Part shown: positions 1 through 11,543 of the stretch, in pieces | Layout of the letters: every line of letters starts with the position of its first letter | Position numbering within the stretch: the stretch's first letter is position 1 | From: Elephas maximus indicus | Lineage: Eukaryota; Chordata; Mammalia; Proboscidea; Elephantidae | Length of the DNA: 64,000 nucleotides | Assembly (NCBI RefSeq): GCF_024166365.1 | Contig: NC_064821.1 | Location: forward strand, 52,355,093 to 52,419,092 | Reading direction: 5' to 3' | Position numbers and translations under genes: made by a program | Notes under the pieces: model-generated | What the model was told of the DNA's origin: nothing | Database searches by the model: none | The model's input: the letters and a program-made list of their open reading frames with translations, nothing else

Positions 1-385
1 TTCAAGACCAGAGAAAGCAATTTGTTATGCCTGGTGAGTAGCAAAGTGCTGGTTTAATTTCTTTTAATGTTTATTTATCTCCTTTAAGGCAAAGCAAGCT
101 AGGGAGGGTTCTGGGGCCTGTGAATGTTGTGGTCAGTGGAAGCATGTCTGGAGTAGAGATTAACTGCCAGGATAGCCCTCAGTGTCATTGTTAGCAACCG
201 TGTTAGGCTGACCTCAGCTCGTATTTTCTTAGCAGTACTTGAATGGAGACATCAAAAATCAAATCCAGAATTCATTGGTTGCTTGCTGGATAACATGGCA
301 TCTTCCTATATCTGTTTTGTGTAACCAAATTCCCTTCATTGTTATTGGAAGGTCTCTTGATAATGGCCGTGTACTATGTCATTAA

Positions 386-582
386 TGGACCCTACTGTGG
401 CACTAACAATTGAGTGCTCGACTACTAGCGGTTCAGACCGACCCTGAGCCACCTCACAAGGCAGGACTGGCAGTCTGCTTCCAGAAGTCCACAGCTTTGA
501 AAACCCTCTGGAGCAGTTCTAGTCTGCACATATGGGGCCTCCAGGAGTCAAAATTGATTGGATGGCAAATAACAACTGTTCT
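386..582 (+). mobile_element. AfroSINE, old and diverged
   Basis: Contains a degraded tRNA-like head, then GGCAGTCTGCTTCC and GAGCAGTTCTAGTCTG, ending in ATTGGATGGCAA. This is the order of blocks in the long form of the Afrotheria-specific SINE. Divergence is higher than in other copies here and no target duplication was found. Confidence 0.7.
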
Positions 583-779
583 AGTCTCGACTCAGCCCCT
601 GTCATCACTCTGATATCCTGTACAGTTTCACTCCAGAGAAGACTTTGTATTCCTGCCTTTTTAGGGCGGGGATTTAGTGCCACTGCTGCCCTTTATACCA
701 CTTTGCTGATGGGACTTTTTTGGCCTTTGGATCAGAGGCCCAGAGAGCCACTCCTCAGGCCTAGCAGGGCACAGTGCAG

Positions 780-905
780 AACCTACTAGAATGGTGGCCT
801 CATGAGGGCTGGGATTTCTGTCTGCTCCATTCACCTTCAGCTTCCAGAGTAGTGCCTCACACACAGTAGCACTCGATAAATATTTGTCGAATGAATGATA
901 GATGG
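780..905 (+). mobile_element. L2 LINE 3' end
   Basis: The phrases AGTAGTGCCTCACACACAGT and AAATATTTGTCGAATGAATG match the well-known L2 3' terminus. Confidence 0.75.
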
Positions 906-2758
906 ATGGTTGCAGTTTAGCGTTTGCGTTAATATGTGTCCACTTTTCAGCCTTTTCAGAGGTTTTTTTGGTCAGTGGTTAAATGAGATTATAAACTATT
1001 GTCTTGCGCTTTTAATTTCACCTTCATCCACCCCCATTCAAGTTGCCTCATTCTTGCAAAATTCATTTTTAATAGAGTGACATGTTTCAAAAAACACAAG
1101 GGAGAGATCATGTTAATGCAGCCAACATAGGATGGCTCACAGTGAGATGTCCACACTGAAACAGAGCTGGACTAAAAATGCCATCAGTAAACCAGATTTC
1201 GTTAAACTCTTGAAATTCTTGTGAACTAGGAGAAGACATTGGCGTGAATGAATTTTGACTCTAAAGATGAAAACCATGTGTCTCCACCCAAGTTTGTGGG
1301 TTAGATCTTTCCAGTGAATGTTGACGTAGGCATGTGGCCACCGTCTTTTTCAGTGGTACCAGGAGGAAGTCATCAGCAAACCTGGCCAATGTGTCTCAGA
1401 AGTATCTTCACTTCTCAGGCCAGGTCTCCGTGGTGACATGAGCATCCGAATCATCACTTTGCAAGAAAGGGGTTTTCAGGAAAAGCACACAAATACCAAA
1501 TTATACCTCTGACTTTTATCCTAGAAGTGTAATTAAAAGCATGTTTAAAGACCTAATTATTTGCATATTTTCCTTCAGAGTTAACCCCTTAAAAGGGTCT
1601 TTAATACCTTGCTCTACTGTTCTAACTAAATGTTTCCATATTTTTTTCCAGTTAGGCTCACTGTTTCACTTCTGGAAAATATTGTGTAATTACTTCCTGA
1701 TGCAGTTAAAACCCCACAAAGTCCCCGGTGGCATGGTTACTTCAACTTTGTTCTCCCAGATTGAGTTTCACTTAATTTTTGCATTTCTTTAATTAATTCG
1801 TATTAAAAAAAGATAGTTGCTGACATATGATATAAGGTCCGACAAGCTGAAAAGGCTTCCCTTTCAAATTAATCAAATGTTTTCTCTGGTATGTTGCAGA
1901 ATTACTATTGATTGCAATTTTCCTCCATTTTGGTTTTGAGATAGAATCCTGGGCTAAGATGATGTTAAAGTAAAATTTGTCCTACGTGGTTCAATTAATT
2001 TTGCTTTGTAACTGATGTCTAATTTATGTGTAGTTTCTCATTTTCATTAAAAAAAAAAATGTACCTATTTTATTTCTAATACTTCATCAGAGACCCAGTT
2101 ACATACTAGAATTGTAAGCGCTACAGTAGCTCTTACCTTTTCAAAATAAATGCTCAGGAGCAACCCACATGACCTAAGAAACTGCTCTAATGTGCTGTTT
2201 TCTGGAGTTGATTTGACAATTAGGTTGCATTTTTTAAAACGTAGCTTTAGAAAATAACATTGGTGAAAGTTGTTTTTTAGTTTTTTTTTAATGCAGAAAA
2301 GTACAAAAAAGAGAACAAAAATAACCTATAAGTAAAACCCACCAGCCAGATACCACCTTTCTCTTTTTAATGAAATGAATTCATGTACATGGTTAGCACA
2401 CTCAAAAAGTACAGGAAGAAAATCAACAGAGAAGTTCTCCCTTCTTGCCCTCTTTGTAAAGATGCTGTTTACAGGACTTTGAATCTTGCCTGCCCTCCTG
2501 AGAAATTGCATATACAGAGGGAGAGACTAGTGCACCAAGACAGTATAGCCCCTTCCACATTTACAATAGGGAGCTTAGACCTTCTGTCACTGTGTAATAT
2601 AATCTTGGAGTTCTTTCCATATATACTGCTGTTTTAACCTGAATTATTAGTTTAATTTATTTTATCTCTCTTCTTGTGTGAGCCATTTCCACAATCAGAA
2701 TTTATTTTTGGAGCACAAGTATTGATTCTAATAGCATATAATTATAACTGTAAGCCTT

Positions 2759-2923
2759 TTAAAAACCAAACTCTTTGCCATCGAGTCGATTCCAGTTTAT
2801 AGCCACCCTGTAGGACAGAGCAGGACTGCCCCATAGGGTTTCCAAGGAGTGCCTGGTAGATTTGAACTGCTGACCTTTTGGTTAGCAGCCGTAGCTCTTA
2901 ACTGCTACCCCACCAGGGTTTCC
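2759..2923 (-). mobile_element. AfroSINE, short form, with 9-bp target duplication
   Basis: Reads antisense: GCCATCGAGTCGATTCC, then GACTGCCCCATAGGGTTTCC, then CTGACCTTTTGGTTAGCAGC and CCAGGGTTTCC. It is flanked by direct repeats GTAAGCCTT at 2750-2758 and 2924-2932, which define the insertion exactly. Confidence 0.95.
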
Positions 2924-3394
2924 GTAAGCCTTATAGTAATATATATAATCTCAAACAGAAAAACTGGCCCTTTTAAGGAGTGTTGTAGAATTCATTAGCT
3001 TCCATTTTCTAGCCCAGAAGACAGTCTATCAATAACCAGTGACGCTTAGGAAATCTGACATTCTTGAATACGCCCCTGAATTAGAACTTGCATTTGGTGG
3101 ATTACCCAACTATTCAAATAAAAGTTAATGACTGCTAAGTTGTCGATAGGTTAAATTGAGAGTTCTGAGAGAATTCTTTCACTTTACTATTGGGTGAAAT
3201 AACATCCACCATCCGAAGCTGTGTGTGCACTGCCAATTCTGTTGGGCCTTGTGATGCAATTTTCCTGTCAGTTTCTGAGACTACCTGACAAATTTGCTGT
3301 CTCCTACTATGTGCCAGGATGAAGAAGAAATTTGCTCTGTCCTCAGTGAGTTCCCAGGCTAGCAGGGGAAAGACTATTATGAACTGCCTGTAAA

Positions 3395-3600
3395 GGAGCC
3401 CTGGCGGCTCAGTGGTTAAGCACTCTCCTGTGACCAAAAGGTTGGTGGTTTGAATCCACTATCTGCTCTGAGGGAGAAGATATGGCAGTCTGGTTCCGTA
3501 AAGATTTGCAGCCTTGGAAAACCTATGGGGCAGTTCTGCTCTGTCCTGTAGGGTCACTATGAGTTGGAATTAACTCGGTAGCAACAGATTTTGGTTTTTT
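3395..3600 (+). mobile_element. AfroSINE, long form
   Basis: Begins GGAGCCCTGGCGGCTCAGTG. It has the central block typical of the long form (GGCAGTCTGGTTCCGTAAAG) and ends with CTATGAGTTGGAATTAACTC and a T-rich tail. Confidence 0.93.
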
Positions 3601-4766
3601 ATAACAGCATCACTATCGTAATAGAAGTATGAATAGTGTGTTATGGGACCACGGAGGGGAAGTGATTGCTTGCTGTCTAGAAAGCCAGGGAAGGCTTCCC
3701 AGAGAAGGCTGTGGACCCTAGACCTGGTCCTGTAGGATGAGAAGGAGTGTGCCCAGGAGAGGAGGGGTTAAGGCACGTAGCATTGAGAAGTGTTGGCAAA
3801 GGCATGAAGGGAAAAGTGTTAATGACCTGTCAGGAGAATTCTGGTTCGCCCAGTGAAGCAGCAGCGGAGGGGAGGAGCTGGGTTTGTAAAACTGGAAAGC
3901 GCTTTACAAGGGCAGATGCTGAAGGCCTTTCCTTAAATGCCACGGTAAGGAGCTCACCTCTCCCGTTGGCAGTGACGAGATTTTGAAGGAGTGTACACAA
4001 AATTACATGTTTAAAATGTTACCTTGAAGGCAACAGAGAAATGGATCAGAGTTGCAAGAATGGAGGCAGGAAGCCAGCTAGAGGCACTTGGGTTGATCTA
4101 GGTGCAAGGGGATGAGGCCTGAACACGACAGAGGAGTGAAGATGACCGGAAGGGGACAGAGGTGAGGGGTGTGAGTGAGGAGGAGAAATTGCGAGTGACT
4201 CTGACTGGCTGCCTACTGTGTGGGGTGGGGACATGCTGACTGAGCTGGGTGATGCTAGAGGAGGAGAGAAGTGGAGAAGAAACGAGAGCTCGGCCGTGGA
4301 CGTGCTGAGTGGGAGGCGCTTGTGGGACGTGTGTGGAGGTGGCCTGCAGGGGCTGGTGCCTGGAGTGGCCAGGCACAGACGTGGATGTGGGACTCACGGA
4401 TGGGTGGAAGTGATGCCCGGGGTGGATGAGTGCGCAGGAGCACTTATGGTGGAAGGCGACTTGAAATGCTTCTGATTTTGAAACCACTCCAAAGTGAGTA
4501 GACTATAGATATAAAAATAGAGTTAATAAAGCAAAAAAATTAAAGAGTAGGAGGAAAAGAAAAGGTAGTTGAGACAATTGCTTGATGGTTTCCTCTTTCC
4601 CAGAGGAGAAATCAATGCAAGACTTCTTTTGTGTGTGTCCTGTGAGAGACCAATTAGAGACACCCTCTCTCCAATGTGCTGATGAGGGGATTGGTCGACT
4701 TGCAAGGGCATCCACCCCACAGACTCGGGATAACATGGCATCTTTGCTTAACAGTAGAAGAAAGTA

Positions 4767-4960
4767 ACAATAGCCACCATTGACTGAGTATCTTCTCTGT
4801 GCTGGGTGCCTCTATGAGCTCTTATCACAGTGGCCTTGCAGACTAGGCATCATGACCCTCCTTCTACAGAGAAGGACAGGGATACTCTGAGCAAAGCCAT
4901 CTGGCATCAAGGCCTGGCTGGCTTAGATGGCAAGTCTTCCATGTGACTCAGAGAGAGCAG
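4767..4960 (-). mobile_element. MIR SINE
   Basis: ATTGACTGAGTATCTTCTCT, GTGCTGGGTGCC and a degraded ACAGAGAAGGA core match the complement of the mammalian-wide MIR consensus. Confidence 0.7.
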
Positions 4961-5289
4961 TAATAGTACCTGCCCCAGACTGAAAGAACCCAAGGTATGG
5001 TTGATGTTACCATGGGTGCTATTGAGAATACCCCCCATGGTGTTTGTGGTTTATGGATATTGTGATAGAGGGTTCTACTTCTGTGGCATTTAATCTTGCC
5101 AGATTCGTCCACTATTCACACCCGTCATCTTGGAGAATAGTGTAAGCCATGAGCCACAGCCTTCCTTTCTCTCAGAAGTTTTCTGACAGTGATTACAAGG
5201 TCAGAGGGTCCCCTTTCTGTCCTTATGGGAAAAAAAAAAGAAAACAAATGAAGTTTAAAAAAATTGCATAAAGACACTGGTGAATAGGC

Positions 5290-5518
5290 AAATGTATTGA
5301 GAACAAAATTTATTAATTGTTACCCGGGGTGGGCAGGAGGAAGGACAAAAGGAAGCCAACGCCCGGGGGACTCAGCTTCTGTTGGGGCTGACGGAAGAAA
5401 CTTGGAAATGGCGATGGTTGAACATGATGAACATAGTGCCACTGAACTGTGTGTGAGAAGATTGTGGAAATGGCAGATGTTTTGTTGCCTGTATATTTAT
5501 CACAATTTAAAAAAAAGA
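5290..5518 (+). mobile_element. L1 LINE 3' end (5'-truncated)
   Basis: The terminal part reads GTGCCACTGAACTGTGTG, then GTATATTTATCACAAT and a poly(A). This parallels the L1 3' UTR seen again at 28.1-28.3 kb. The 5' boundary is uncertain. Confidence 0.65.
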
Positions 5519-5561
5519 CTGGTTATTTAGAACCAATTATAGCAACCTAAAATGTGTCAAA

Positions 5562-5730
5562 AGGAAAAAAGAGGAAGGCCCTCAGCGAGATGGGTTGACA
5601 CAGTGGCTGCAACAGTGGGCTCAAGCATAGCACCAAGTATGAGGATGGCGCAGGACCTGGTGGCAGTTCATTCTGTGGTATGTGGTGTCGCTATGAGTCG
5701 GAACTGACTGACGGCACCTAACAACAACAA
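5562..5730 (+). mobile_element. 5'-truncated RTE LINE tail with target duplication
   Basis: Matches the 3' end of the full RTE at 43.5-43.7 kb, including GATGGGTTGACACAGTGGCT, CGCTATGAGTCGGAACTGAC and the terminal GGCACCTAACAACAACAA. It is bounded by AATGTGTCAAA at 5551-5561 and 5731-5741, so this is an independent, severely truncated RTE insertion of about 170 bp. Confidence 0.92.
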
Positions 5731-8700
5731 AATGTGTCAAAGAACACCGGGGTCTTCCCTGACTCTCTTTATACAAGGAGGAAGCTAACCTGGGCGCTTT
5801 GTGTTTCTGGCCACTTGTTCTCATTTTCCTTTGCTCTGAGTTAATAACAGATCAGAGAGTAGAAGGATGTACTCTGGATCAACCTGAGACAATGTTTGCT
5901 TTCTCCTCTGTGTCATCCATGAGGTTTTCTAATAGTCACTTACCCATGGGCCAAAAGTAAGTCTTGGGTGAAGCTCAGTTTTTGGGGGTGAAGAGCGGAT
6001 GCCCAGAGTCCAGACTCCACTGGTAAAGCAGCCTAAGCAGCAGTAGGTGCTGTCGCCCTGCTGATGTAACCAGGGGCCTCTCCAGTAAAGGCAGTGAACA
6101 CCCATGGCTTTGAAGAAAAAAAGAAACAGATGGAGCAGATAGCAGAGGAGGTGAGCTGAAGTGCTCTGCTTTCGCCTGGCTCTTCTTGTCACCTGAGTTC
6201 CGGTCTCTCTCACAGAGTGATGAGTTTGGGGTTGGTTTCCATTAGAGGAAGGTACCAGTTTGGAGCTCAGTTTTTATTATCCTTTGATGTGGTTTCCAGA
6301 TTTTGTTAAAAAGTCGTAACTATGACACCCACAGCTTTGGTCTTTGGTTATGGAAGGGCTGGGGAAGTGTCAGGAGGACAGTAAACAGATGGAGCTCCCC
6401 CAGCCTCCTTGGGGGACCTGGCACTCTCGCTGTGGCTTCACTGTCCCCACGTCTCCTGCCAAGGCCATGCAGAAATGACTGCCTCACTTCCTCTCAGTTA
6501 TACCCTCGGCACTGATCTTTTACTTGTGATTTGAAAAGTCTTAAGAATATTTCATGTAAATATCCAAAAAATGTTATCATCAGCAGGACTTTCAGGTTGT
6601 AACTGGACCCTGGACATACAGAGTAGAGATCTGGGCAGATCGACAAGCTGCTCTTTCCCCCTTACATTTTTGTATGGCCATGAGTCCTTTTGACCTTCCT
6701 AATAACTCCACGAAAGATAAACTGAACCACAAAGCAGGCAAGAGGCTTGGCCAGAGTCGCAGACTGTCGGGGTTTCCCGGCTTCGGTGTGCCCTCTCTTT
6801 CCGGGGGTCCAGTGTCTCAGCCCAAAACCACCCTGCCTCCAGACAGCTCTGGCCTGATTGAGGGCTTGTGCCATCTGCGGTGTCCTGGAAAGGAGGCTAT
6901 TTTAGACCCTATAAAAGTGTTCTAATATGGAAAGTGCACTAATAATGTCAGCCACTCGGGCCCATATCGGGGTAAGAGCAGCTGCCTCACGGAAACGCCT
7001 TGCCCTCTCTAGAGTCTGTGCATAAATGTCAGCCGTAATGGGTGCCGAAGGCGTGGGGAGGTGGCAAGGGTGACTGGGATAGAAATGTCTGTCTTGGTGC
7101 TGGGCTGGAGGGAAGACAGTGGAATCCCACTGGGAGGTTTTATGCACAGCCCTGCTCTTACCCCGGTGGCACTGGCCACCTTTGGGGGACACCTTTGAAG
7201 GCCATTGCAGTCTCAGCTGCCATGCCCCTGGCACCTCTGTACTCAGATGCTGTAGGTCGTTTTCTGGTTTTTATGCTAGTTTTGGGGGGCGGGGGGAGTG
7301 GACCTGAGCTGTGTGCAAGTTCCAGCTAGCCCAGAATGCTTCCCACTGCGACTGTGTTCTGTTGCTTTCTCCTCCTTCTGTCTCTCTCCAGCTCTCCCTG
7401 TTCCCCTCTTTCCTTCCCCTGGGCCGGCTATTTTAGATTCCACTGTGTTGATGAGGTGATAACGCTGCCCTTGGTGCTGTCAGAGCTGGGAAGTGAGAAA
7501 GTCTGTGCTAAGTGGCCTGAGCCCTGAAAGCTGCTGGTATTTCTAATTTTGGCTTTGAGACTTTACAAGTCTACATTCTTGGCATTGCCAACCGGTTAGA
7601 GCAGAACAATAAGCCCCAATTTTTGTTATGGGAGGCAGTAATTAAAATGGCAGCTGGAACAAGGCAGAGACTTCCTGAGGACTTATAGGGTGGCCAACTC
7701 CGTGGTGGGTCCTTGGGAGGTACAAGGGGTGTTAAGATATGGACCCCACTCTTAGGGGGCTTACAGCTTAGTTGGAGAGCTGAGATACTTGTCCAGGAAA
7801 CATAAAAAGACCAAGTAAGTGTTTGGCTGGCTTTTGAAGGTAAATGCAAGTAAGTATTCAAGAGTAGAGAAGGGGGTAGAGTATTTAGGAAAAGCCTCCT
7901 GGATGGGCAGCACTTAGACTCGGCAAGAAGGAGGCCGTGGCTCCCCGTGGAGTGCTTTCCAAGTCCAGAGGTGCCCAAGCCCCAGCGCCTGCTGGGACTG
8001 ACAGGAGAGCAGCCGTCCACAGCAGGCGGCCCTCTCATGCCACGCACACTTCAGCCATCACATTGGAGTGTTTTGCAACTGCCAACCCAGGAACAAAGCT
8101 ATCTTGGGACCCTGGTCCCAGAGCAGTTCCAGGTGGAGCCTTGGCTCCAAGCAAATAGTTTGGAAATTCCCCTCAGGACATCAAATCCCAGGGGGCTGGA
8201 GCTCGACAGCCAGCCTGTTGTCAGCTCTCCGGATTCTCAGTATTCATCCGTCCGCTCACCCTGCCGTCTGACGTCGCAGCCCCATTGTGGAGGGCTGTCA
8301 CAAGACGCAGTGGAGGCAGCCAGGCTTGGGAGACCTGTCACAACGGATTCCAAGTTCACTGCTCTTCATTCAGTAGCCCAGCCGAGAGGTTTGAAGCGCA
8401 TAAATTTCCACTTTAAATCTGTAAGCTCCATGGAAGAGGAATTTGATTTTCTTTTTTCCGAGTGGCCCTAAAGCTCCTAGAAGTAACGACTGAAAGTTAT
8501 GAAAGCCAGGATTACAGCTTCATCTACAAAGACGTTTTCTGCTGTTAGCATCTTCCCAAAGTGGAATGGTGGTCTCATGAGTTCCCTGTCACCCGAGGCA
8601 TTGGGCAGAGACCATGTTAGGAAGGGTGCAGACACAGGAGAGCAAGTGTTCTCCTGGTGTGCCACCTGTTCCCACCGTACAATTTGGTAAACCTGTTTAG

Positions 8701-8895
8701 TTCTGCTCTCTCCCAGGTCAGCAGGAAACTTTCTCAGCTGCTACTTCAGTTTAGCATTTAAAAGCATTCTATTTTCTTCCTTTACTTTGTCAGACAAAGC
8801 ATTGTTACAGTTTCCCCTAAGCCTTAGACTATCTAAAAACTCACTAGAAACACCCCACAAAATACATTTCCAGATGTCAGTTGTTTCTGTTGTTG

Positions 8896-9095
8896 ATGGT
8901 TCACTAACATTTAAGGAGCACACCCTGTGTCAGTGTGCTGTGTGCCTTACCCATGGGCCTCTCAACAATGCTGCCAGGTCAATAACCATTTTATTCTTAA
9001 TTTACAAATGAGGAAACTGAGGCTCAGAGAACTAAGCCACCTGCCCAAAAGGTAGTAAGCGAGGGAGCTTGGACTCAAGCTCAGGTATTTGGAGG
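8896..9095 (-). mobile_element. MIR SINE
   Basis: Contains TACAAATGAGGAAACTGAGG, GGTAGTAAGCGAGGGAGC and CTTGGACTCAAGC, the complement of the MIR tRNA-related half. It ends about 120 bases before the penultimate VPS13D exon. Confidence 0.9.
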
Positions 9096-9217
9096 GAGCC
9101 CAGCACTCACCCTGGGCCTGCACCCCCTTTCCATGGCTCAGCGACAAGGAGCAACGTGACCGACTTCGGAGAGGAGAAGCTGTGTGTCATTCCTCTTTGT
9201 CCTCCCTCCCGTTGCAG

Positions 9218-9458
9218 CTTCATAGCTGTGGAGAACATCGATAGCTACTGTGTGCTCATCTCCTCCAAAGCTGTGTACTTCCTGAAGAGTGGAGACTATG
9301 TCGATCGAGAGGCCATTTTCCTAGAAGTCAAATACGACGACCTCTACCACTGCCTCGTCTCCAAAGACCACGGGAAGGTGTATGTGCAGGTGACCAAAAA
9401 AGCTGTGAACACAAGTAGCGGAGTGTCCATCCCAGGACCTTCTCACCAGAAACCCATG
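9218..9458 (+). CDS. VPS13D: VPS13D penultimate coding exon (C-terminal PH-like region)
   Basis: A 241-bp exon with a pyrimidine-rich acceptor ending GTTGCAG and donor ATG|GTGAGT. The first base completes a codon begun in the preceding exon, and the exon ends on a codon boundary. It encodes 80 whole codons, including IDSYCVLISSKAVYFL, DREAIFLEVKYDDLYH and GKVYVQVTKK. The strand pattern and the motif KAVYFL resemble the C-terminal PH-like domain of VPS13 proteins. VPS13D is a very large (about 4,400-residue) bridge-like lipid-transfer protein working at ER-mitochondria and peroxisome contacts and needed for mitochondrial shape and clearance. The frame joins to the exon at 11412 without interruption. 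VPS13A and VPS13C were considered, but the C-terminal sequence fits my memory of VPS13D. No frame damage is visible. Confidence 0.92.
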
Positions 9459-9664
9459 GTGAGTACACACCTGACTTATCTGCTTGCCCCTCCTGAGTGG
9501 GCGCATTGCAGTGGGTCAAGGGGTAGAGGGCTGTCTGAACTCCGCTGCCTGCTTAGCTCTTTTCAGCAGTCCTTCATTTTGAAGGTGTAGGCTGGGCAGC
9601 TATTAATCCCCAGGGATACTGCTTCTTAATCCTGATTTAGAAGGCACCCTCCCAGGCCTACCAC

Positions 9665-9772
9665 GGATGACCCTGGGTCATTACTCCGCATGTGTGCCTC
9701 AGTTACCCACCGGTACAATATGGGTAATAATGCCAACTCTAGTTCATCGTGAGGACCAATACCATGATGCAT
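9665..9772 (+). mobile_element. MIR SINE fragment
   Basis: GCCTCAGTTACCCACCGGTA followed by GGGTAATAATGCC matches the central MIR core in sense orientation. Confidence 0.6.
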
Positions 9773-9987
9773 AGTTTTTGTTTCTTTTTTTTATTCCTAA
9801 AAGGTAATATTTCAATTCATTGAATCCAAGAAGGTGTTAGCTTGTGTGCACACTGGCTTCTCTGTTGTTTCTTGTGTAACAATGGAGACTGTTAACTTTT
9901 TTCTGTGCAAAGAAACAAGTTTGTAAGTATATACCTTGCCTTTATAGGGTATGAGGTATTGTTATAGAAAGACTTAAATGGTAAAAT

Positions 9988-10180
9988 CCCTATTAATAAC
10001 TAACATTCACTAAGGGCTCACTGCGTGCAGGTATATGCTAAGTACTTTTTATGGATTATTTGATGCTGTCCTGTCACTGTCCCCACTTTACTGTTAAGGG
10101 GGCTTGGTGAAGACAGGTGACTTGCCTGTGAAAGCCAACCACAGGAAGGAGCTGAGGTTCAGTACCAGGCACTCTGACCC
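9988..10180 (-). mobile_element. MIR SINE
   Basis: ACTAACATTCACTAAGGGCT, GCTAAGTACTTTTTATGG and GTCCCCACTTTACTGTTAAG match the MIR complement. Confidence 0.75.
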
Positions 10181-10474
10181 CAGAGTTCTGCCACCTCCAC
10201 CCAGAGGGACTGTGGGCACAGCAGAAGCAGGTGAGGGAAGACAGACCCTTTTGTAGCCATCATCTGACTTGGTGGCTTTTCATGAAGCCTACATATTAGC
10301 CCTGCTCATTTTACACCTGGATGCTGGAAGCTCCAAGCCTGCCCTCAAGAAAGGGTGTAATTAAATGGTCCTGCTTATCTCTGGGTCCTTTCTACATATT
10401 ACAAACAGCAACCAGCCTTTTGGGACCTCTTTTCTCAGGGATCCCTTGACCGTCTCCTGCCCAGGAATGCACTT

Positions 10475-11065
10475 GAGTTACTTTGCCTGGTGCAGGCTTC
10501 CCTGGGGTCACTGGCATGGCCATACCATGGGCTTGAATTAGGGCTGGTGGGTAGAGAAAATTAATTGGATCAGAATTAACTGGACTAACCGGACTGGACA
10601 GGGCTCTCTAGTCCAGTTAACTGATCCAAAGGTCTGGGGTAAATCCCTGGAATCTGCATTTTTAACATATTTTCTAAGTCCAGCCCATAATCACCGGACA
10701 TGTAGGAATCCCTGCAATTCAGACCCAGTTCCAGGTCTGAGTTGGAGAGGAGCTCAGTGAGGCAAGGCCAAGAGCAAAAATCAAGGCTTGTACCTTTGGC
10801 ATTCAAATCTAAACTCTGTGTTGGCCAAAGAGGGAAGACCAATAAGAAGACAATTGCCTTGAGGCTTTTCTCATCAAGAACACTCCAGAGTTTACTCACC
10901 TTGAAAGGGGCACAAGTATATTTGAGCTAGCCTCTCTGAAAAGGAACTTGTAGAAACACATACACTTTTGGGTGTTATTTTTCTCTACCTACCAGCCCTA
11001 ACTCAAGCCCATGGTGTGGCTATGCCAGTGACCCAAGGGGAGTCTGTACAAGGCAAAGCAAACTC
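10475..11065. repeat. Imperfect inverted repeat in the VPS13D terminal intron
   Basis: The left arm 10475-10560 and the reverse complement of 10978-11065 align over about 86 bases with roughly 10 differences and one gap. Exact shared blocks include GGGTCACTGGCAT, ACCATGGGCTTGA and TTAGGGCTGGT. The spacer is about 417 bases. I recognise no transposon family. The arms may be TIRs of an unknown foldback element, or two inverted copies of a local duplication. Confidence 0.85.
10567..10627. repeat. 19-bp-stem hairpin (61 nt)
   Basis: Arm 10567-10587 (GGATCAG, two extra A, TTAACTGGACTA) pairs perfectly with 10609-10627 apart from the 2-nt bulge. The loop is 21 nt. It sits just inside the left arm of the larger inverted repeat. 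The stem is shorter than a typical pre-miRNA. Confidence 0.85.
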
Positions 11066-11086
11066 AGTTGGACTAGAGAGCCCTGG

Positions 11087-11241
11087 CAAACCCTGGTGGT
11101 GTAGTGGTTAAGTGCTACAGCTGCTAACCAAAAGGTCAGCAGTTTGAATCCGCCAGGTGCTCCTTCGAAACTCTATGGGGCAGTTCTACTCTGTCTTATA
11201 GGGTCACTATGAGTCGGAGTCGACTCAGCAGCAATGGGTTT
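11087..11241 (+). mobile_element. AfroSINE, short form, with 12-bp target duplication
   Basis: AAACCCTGGTGGTGTAGTGG through CTATGAGTCGGAGTCGACTC to GGGTTTA. Target duplication AGAGAGCCCTGG (11075-11086) versus AGAGAGTCCTGG (11242-11253). It lies 170 bases upstream of the last VPS13D exon. Confidence 0.95.
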
Positions 11242-11411
11242 AGAGAGTCCTGGAAATCCATATCTCTTAAAAGTGTAACTAACCATACTTATTCTGATAG
11301 GCCATGAGGCGGGGGACTGCTGCCTGGGTGAATTTTGGTTGCCCACGTACTGTGATTCTGTTTGGTTTTCCCACCTCGGGGGCAGGTTACTCATTCTGCT
11401 CTGCTCTTCAG

Positions 11412-11543
11412 GTCCATGTGAAATCCGAAGTCCTCGCTGTCAAATTATCACAAGAAATAAACTATGCAAAGAGCCTTTACTATGAACAGCAACTTATGTT
11501 AAGACTCAATGAAAATCAAGAGCAGCTGGAGCTGGACTCCTGA
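11412..11543 (+). CDS. VPS13D: VPS13D terminal coding exon with stop codon
   Basis: The acceptor is GCTCTTCAG before 11412. Forty-three codons follow, starting VHVKSEVLAVKLSQEIN and ending with ENQEQLELDS and TGA at 11541-11543. This segment is a charged, probably helical C-terminal tail after the PH-like region (YAKSLYYEQQLMLRL). Reading continues directly from the codon ending the previous exon (QKPM then VHVK). The reading frame is intact, consistent with a functional gene. Confidence 0.92.
   Translation, partial: VHVKSEVLAVKLSQEINYAKSLYYEQQLMLRLNENQEQLELDS

Larger units (their letters stand above)
1..9217 (+). other. VPS13D: VPS13D intron (3' part), upstream of the penultimate exon
   Basis: No exon-like segment with splice sites is visible before the acceptor at 9215-9217 (pyrimidine tract then CAG). 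The stretch holds the repeats listed separately. Otherwise it is unremarkable intronic sequence: AT-rich at 1-3 kb, with possible ancient-repeat remnants at about 2.25-2.64, 3.64-3.99 and 7.69-7.90 kb that I cannot name. Many short open frames occur on both strands but none resembles a protein family. Assignment to VPS13D follows from the exon downstream. Confidence 0.8.
9459..11411 (+). other. VPS13D: VPS13D terminal intron
   Basis: Begins GTGAGT and ends with a pyrimidine tract and TCTTCAG. About 1.95 kb. It contains two or three MIR fragments, an imperfect inverted repeat with arms near 10.5 and 11.0 kb, a tight hairpin, and one AfroSINE. Confidence 0.9.

Noticed and set aside
4098..4487. 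129-codon minus-strand frame in the VPS13D intron
   Set aside because: Pro/Ser/His-rich low-complexity translation of a purine-rich stretch; overlapping frames on the other strand are equally open.
7571..8471. Opposed 158- and 174-codon frames upstream of the penultimate exon
   Set aside because: Neither resembles VPS13D or any family; no plausible splice sites joining them to the gene.
10628..10680. Possible MER5A-like fragment (GGAATCTGCATTTTTAACAT)
   Set aside because: Only a short phrase matches and the expected flanking sequence is missing; not listed as a feature.
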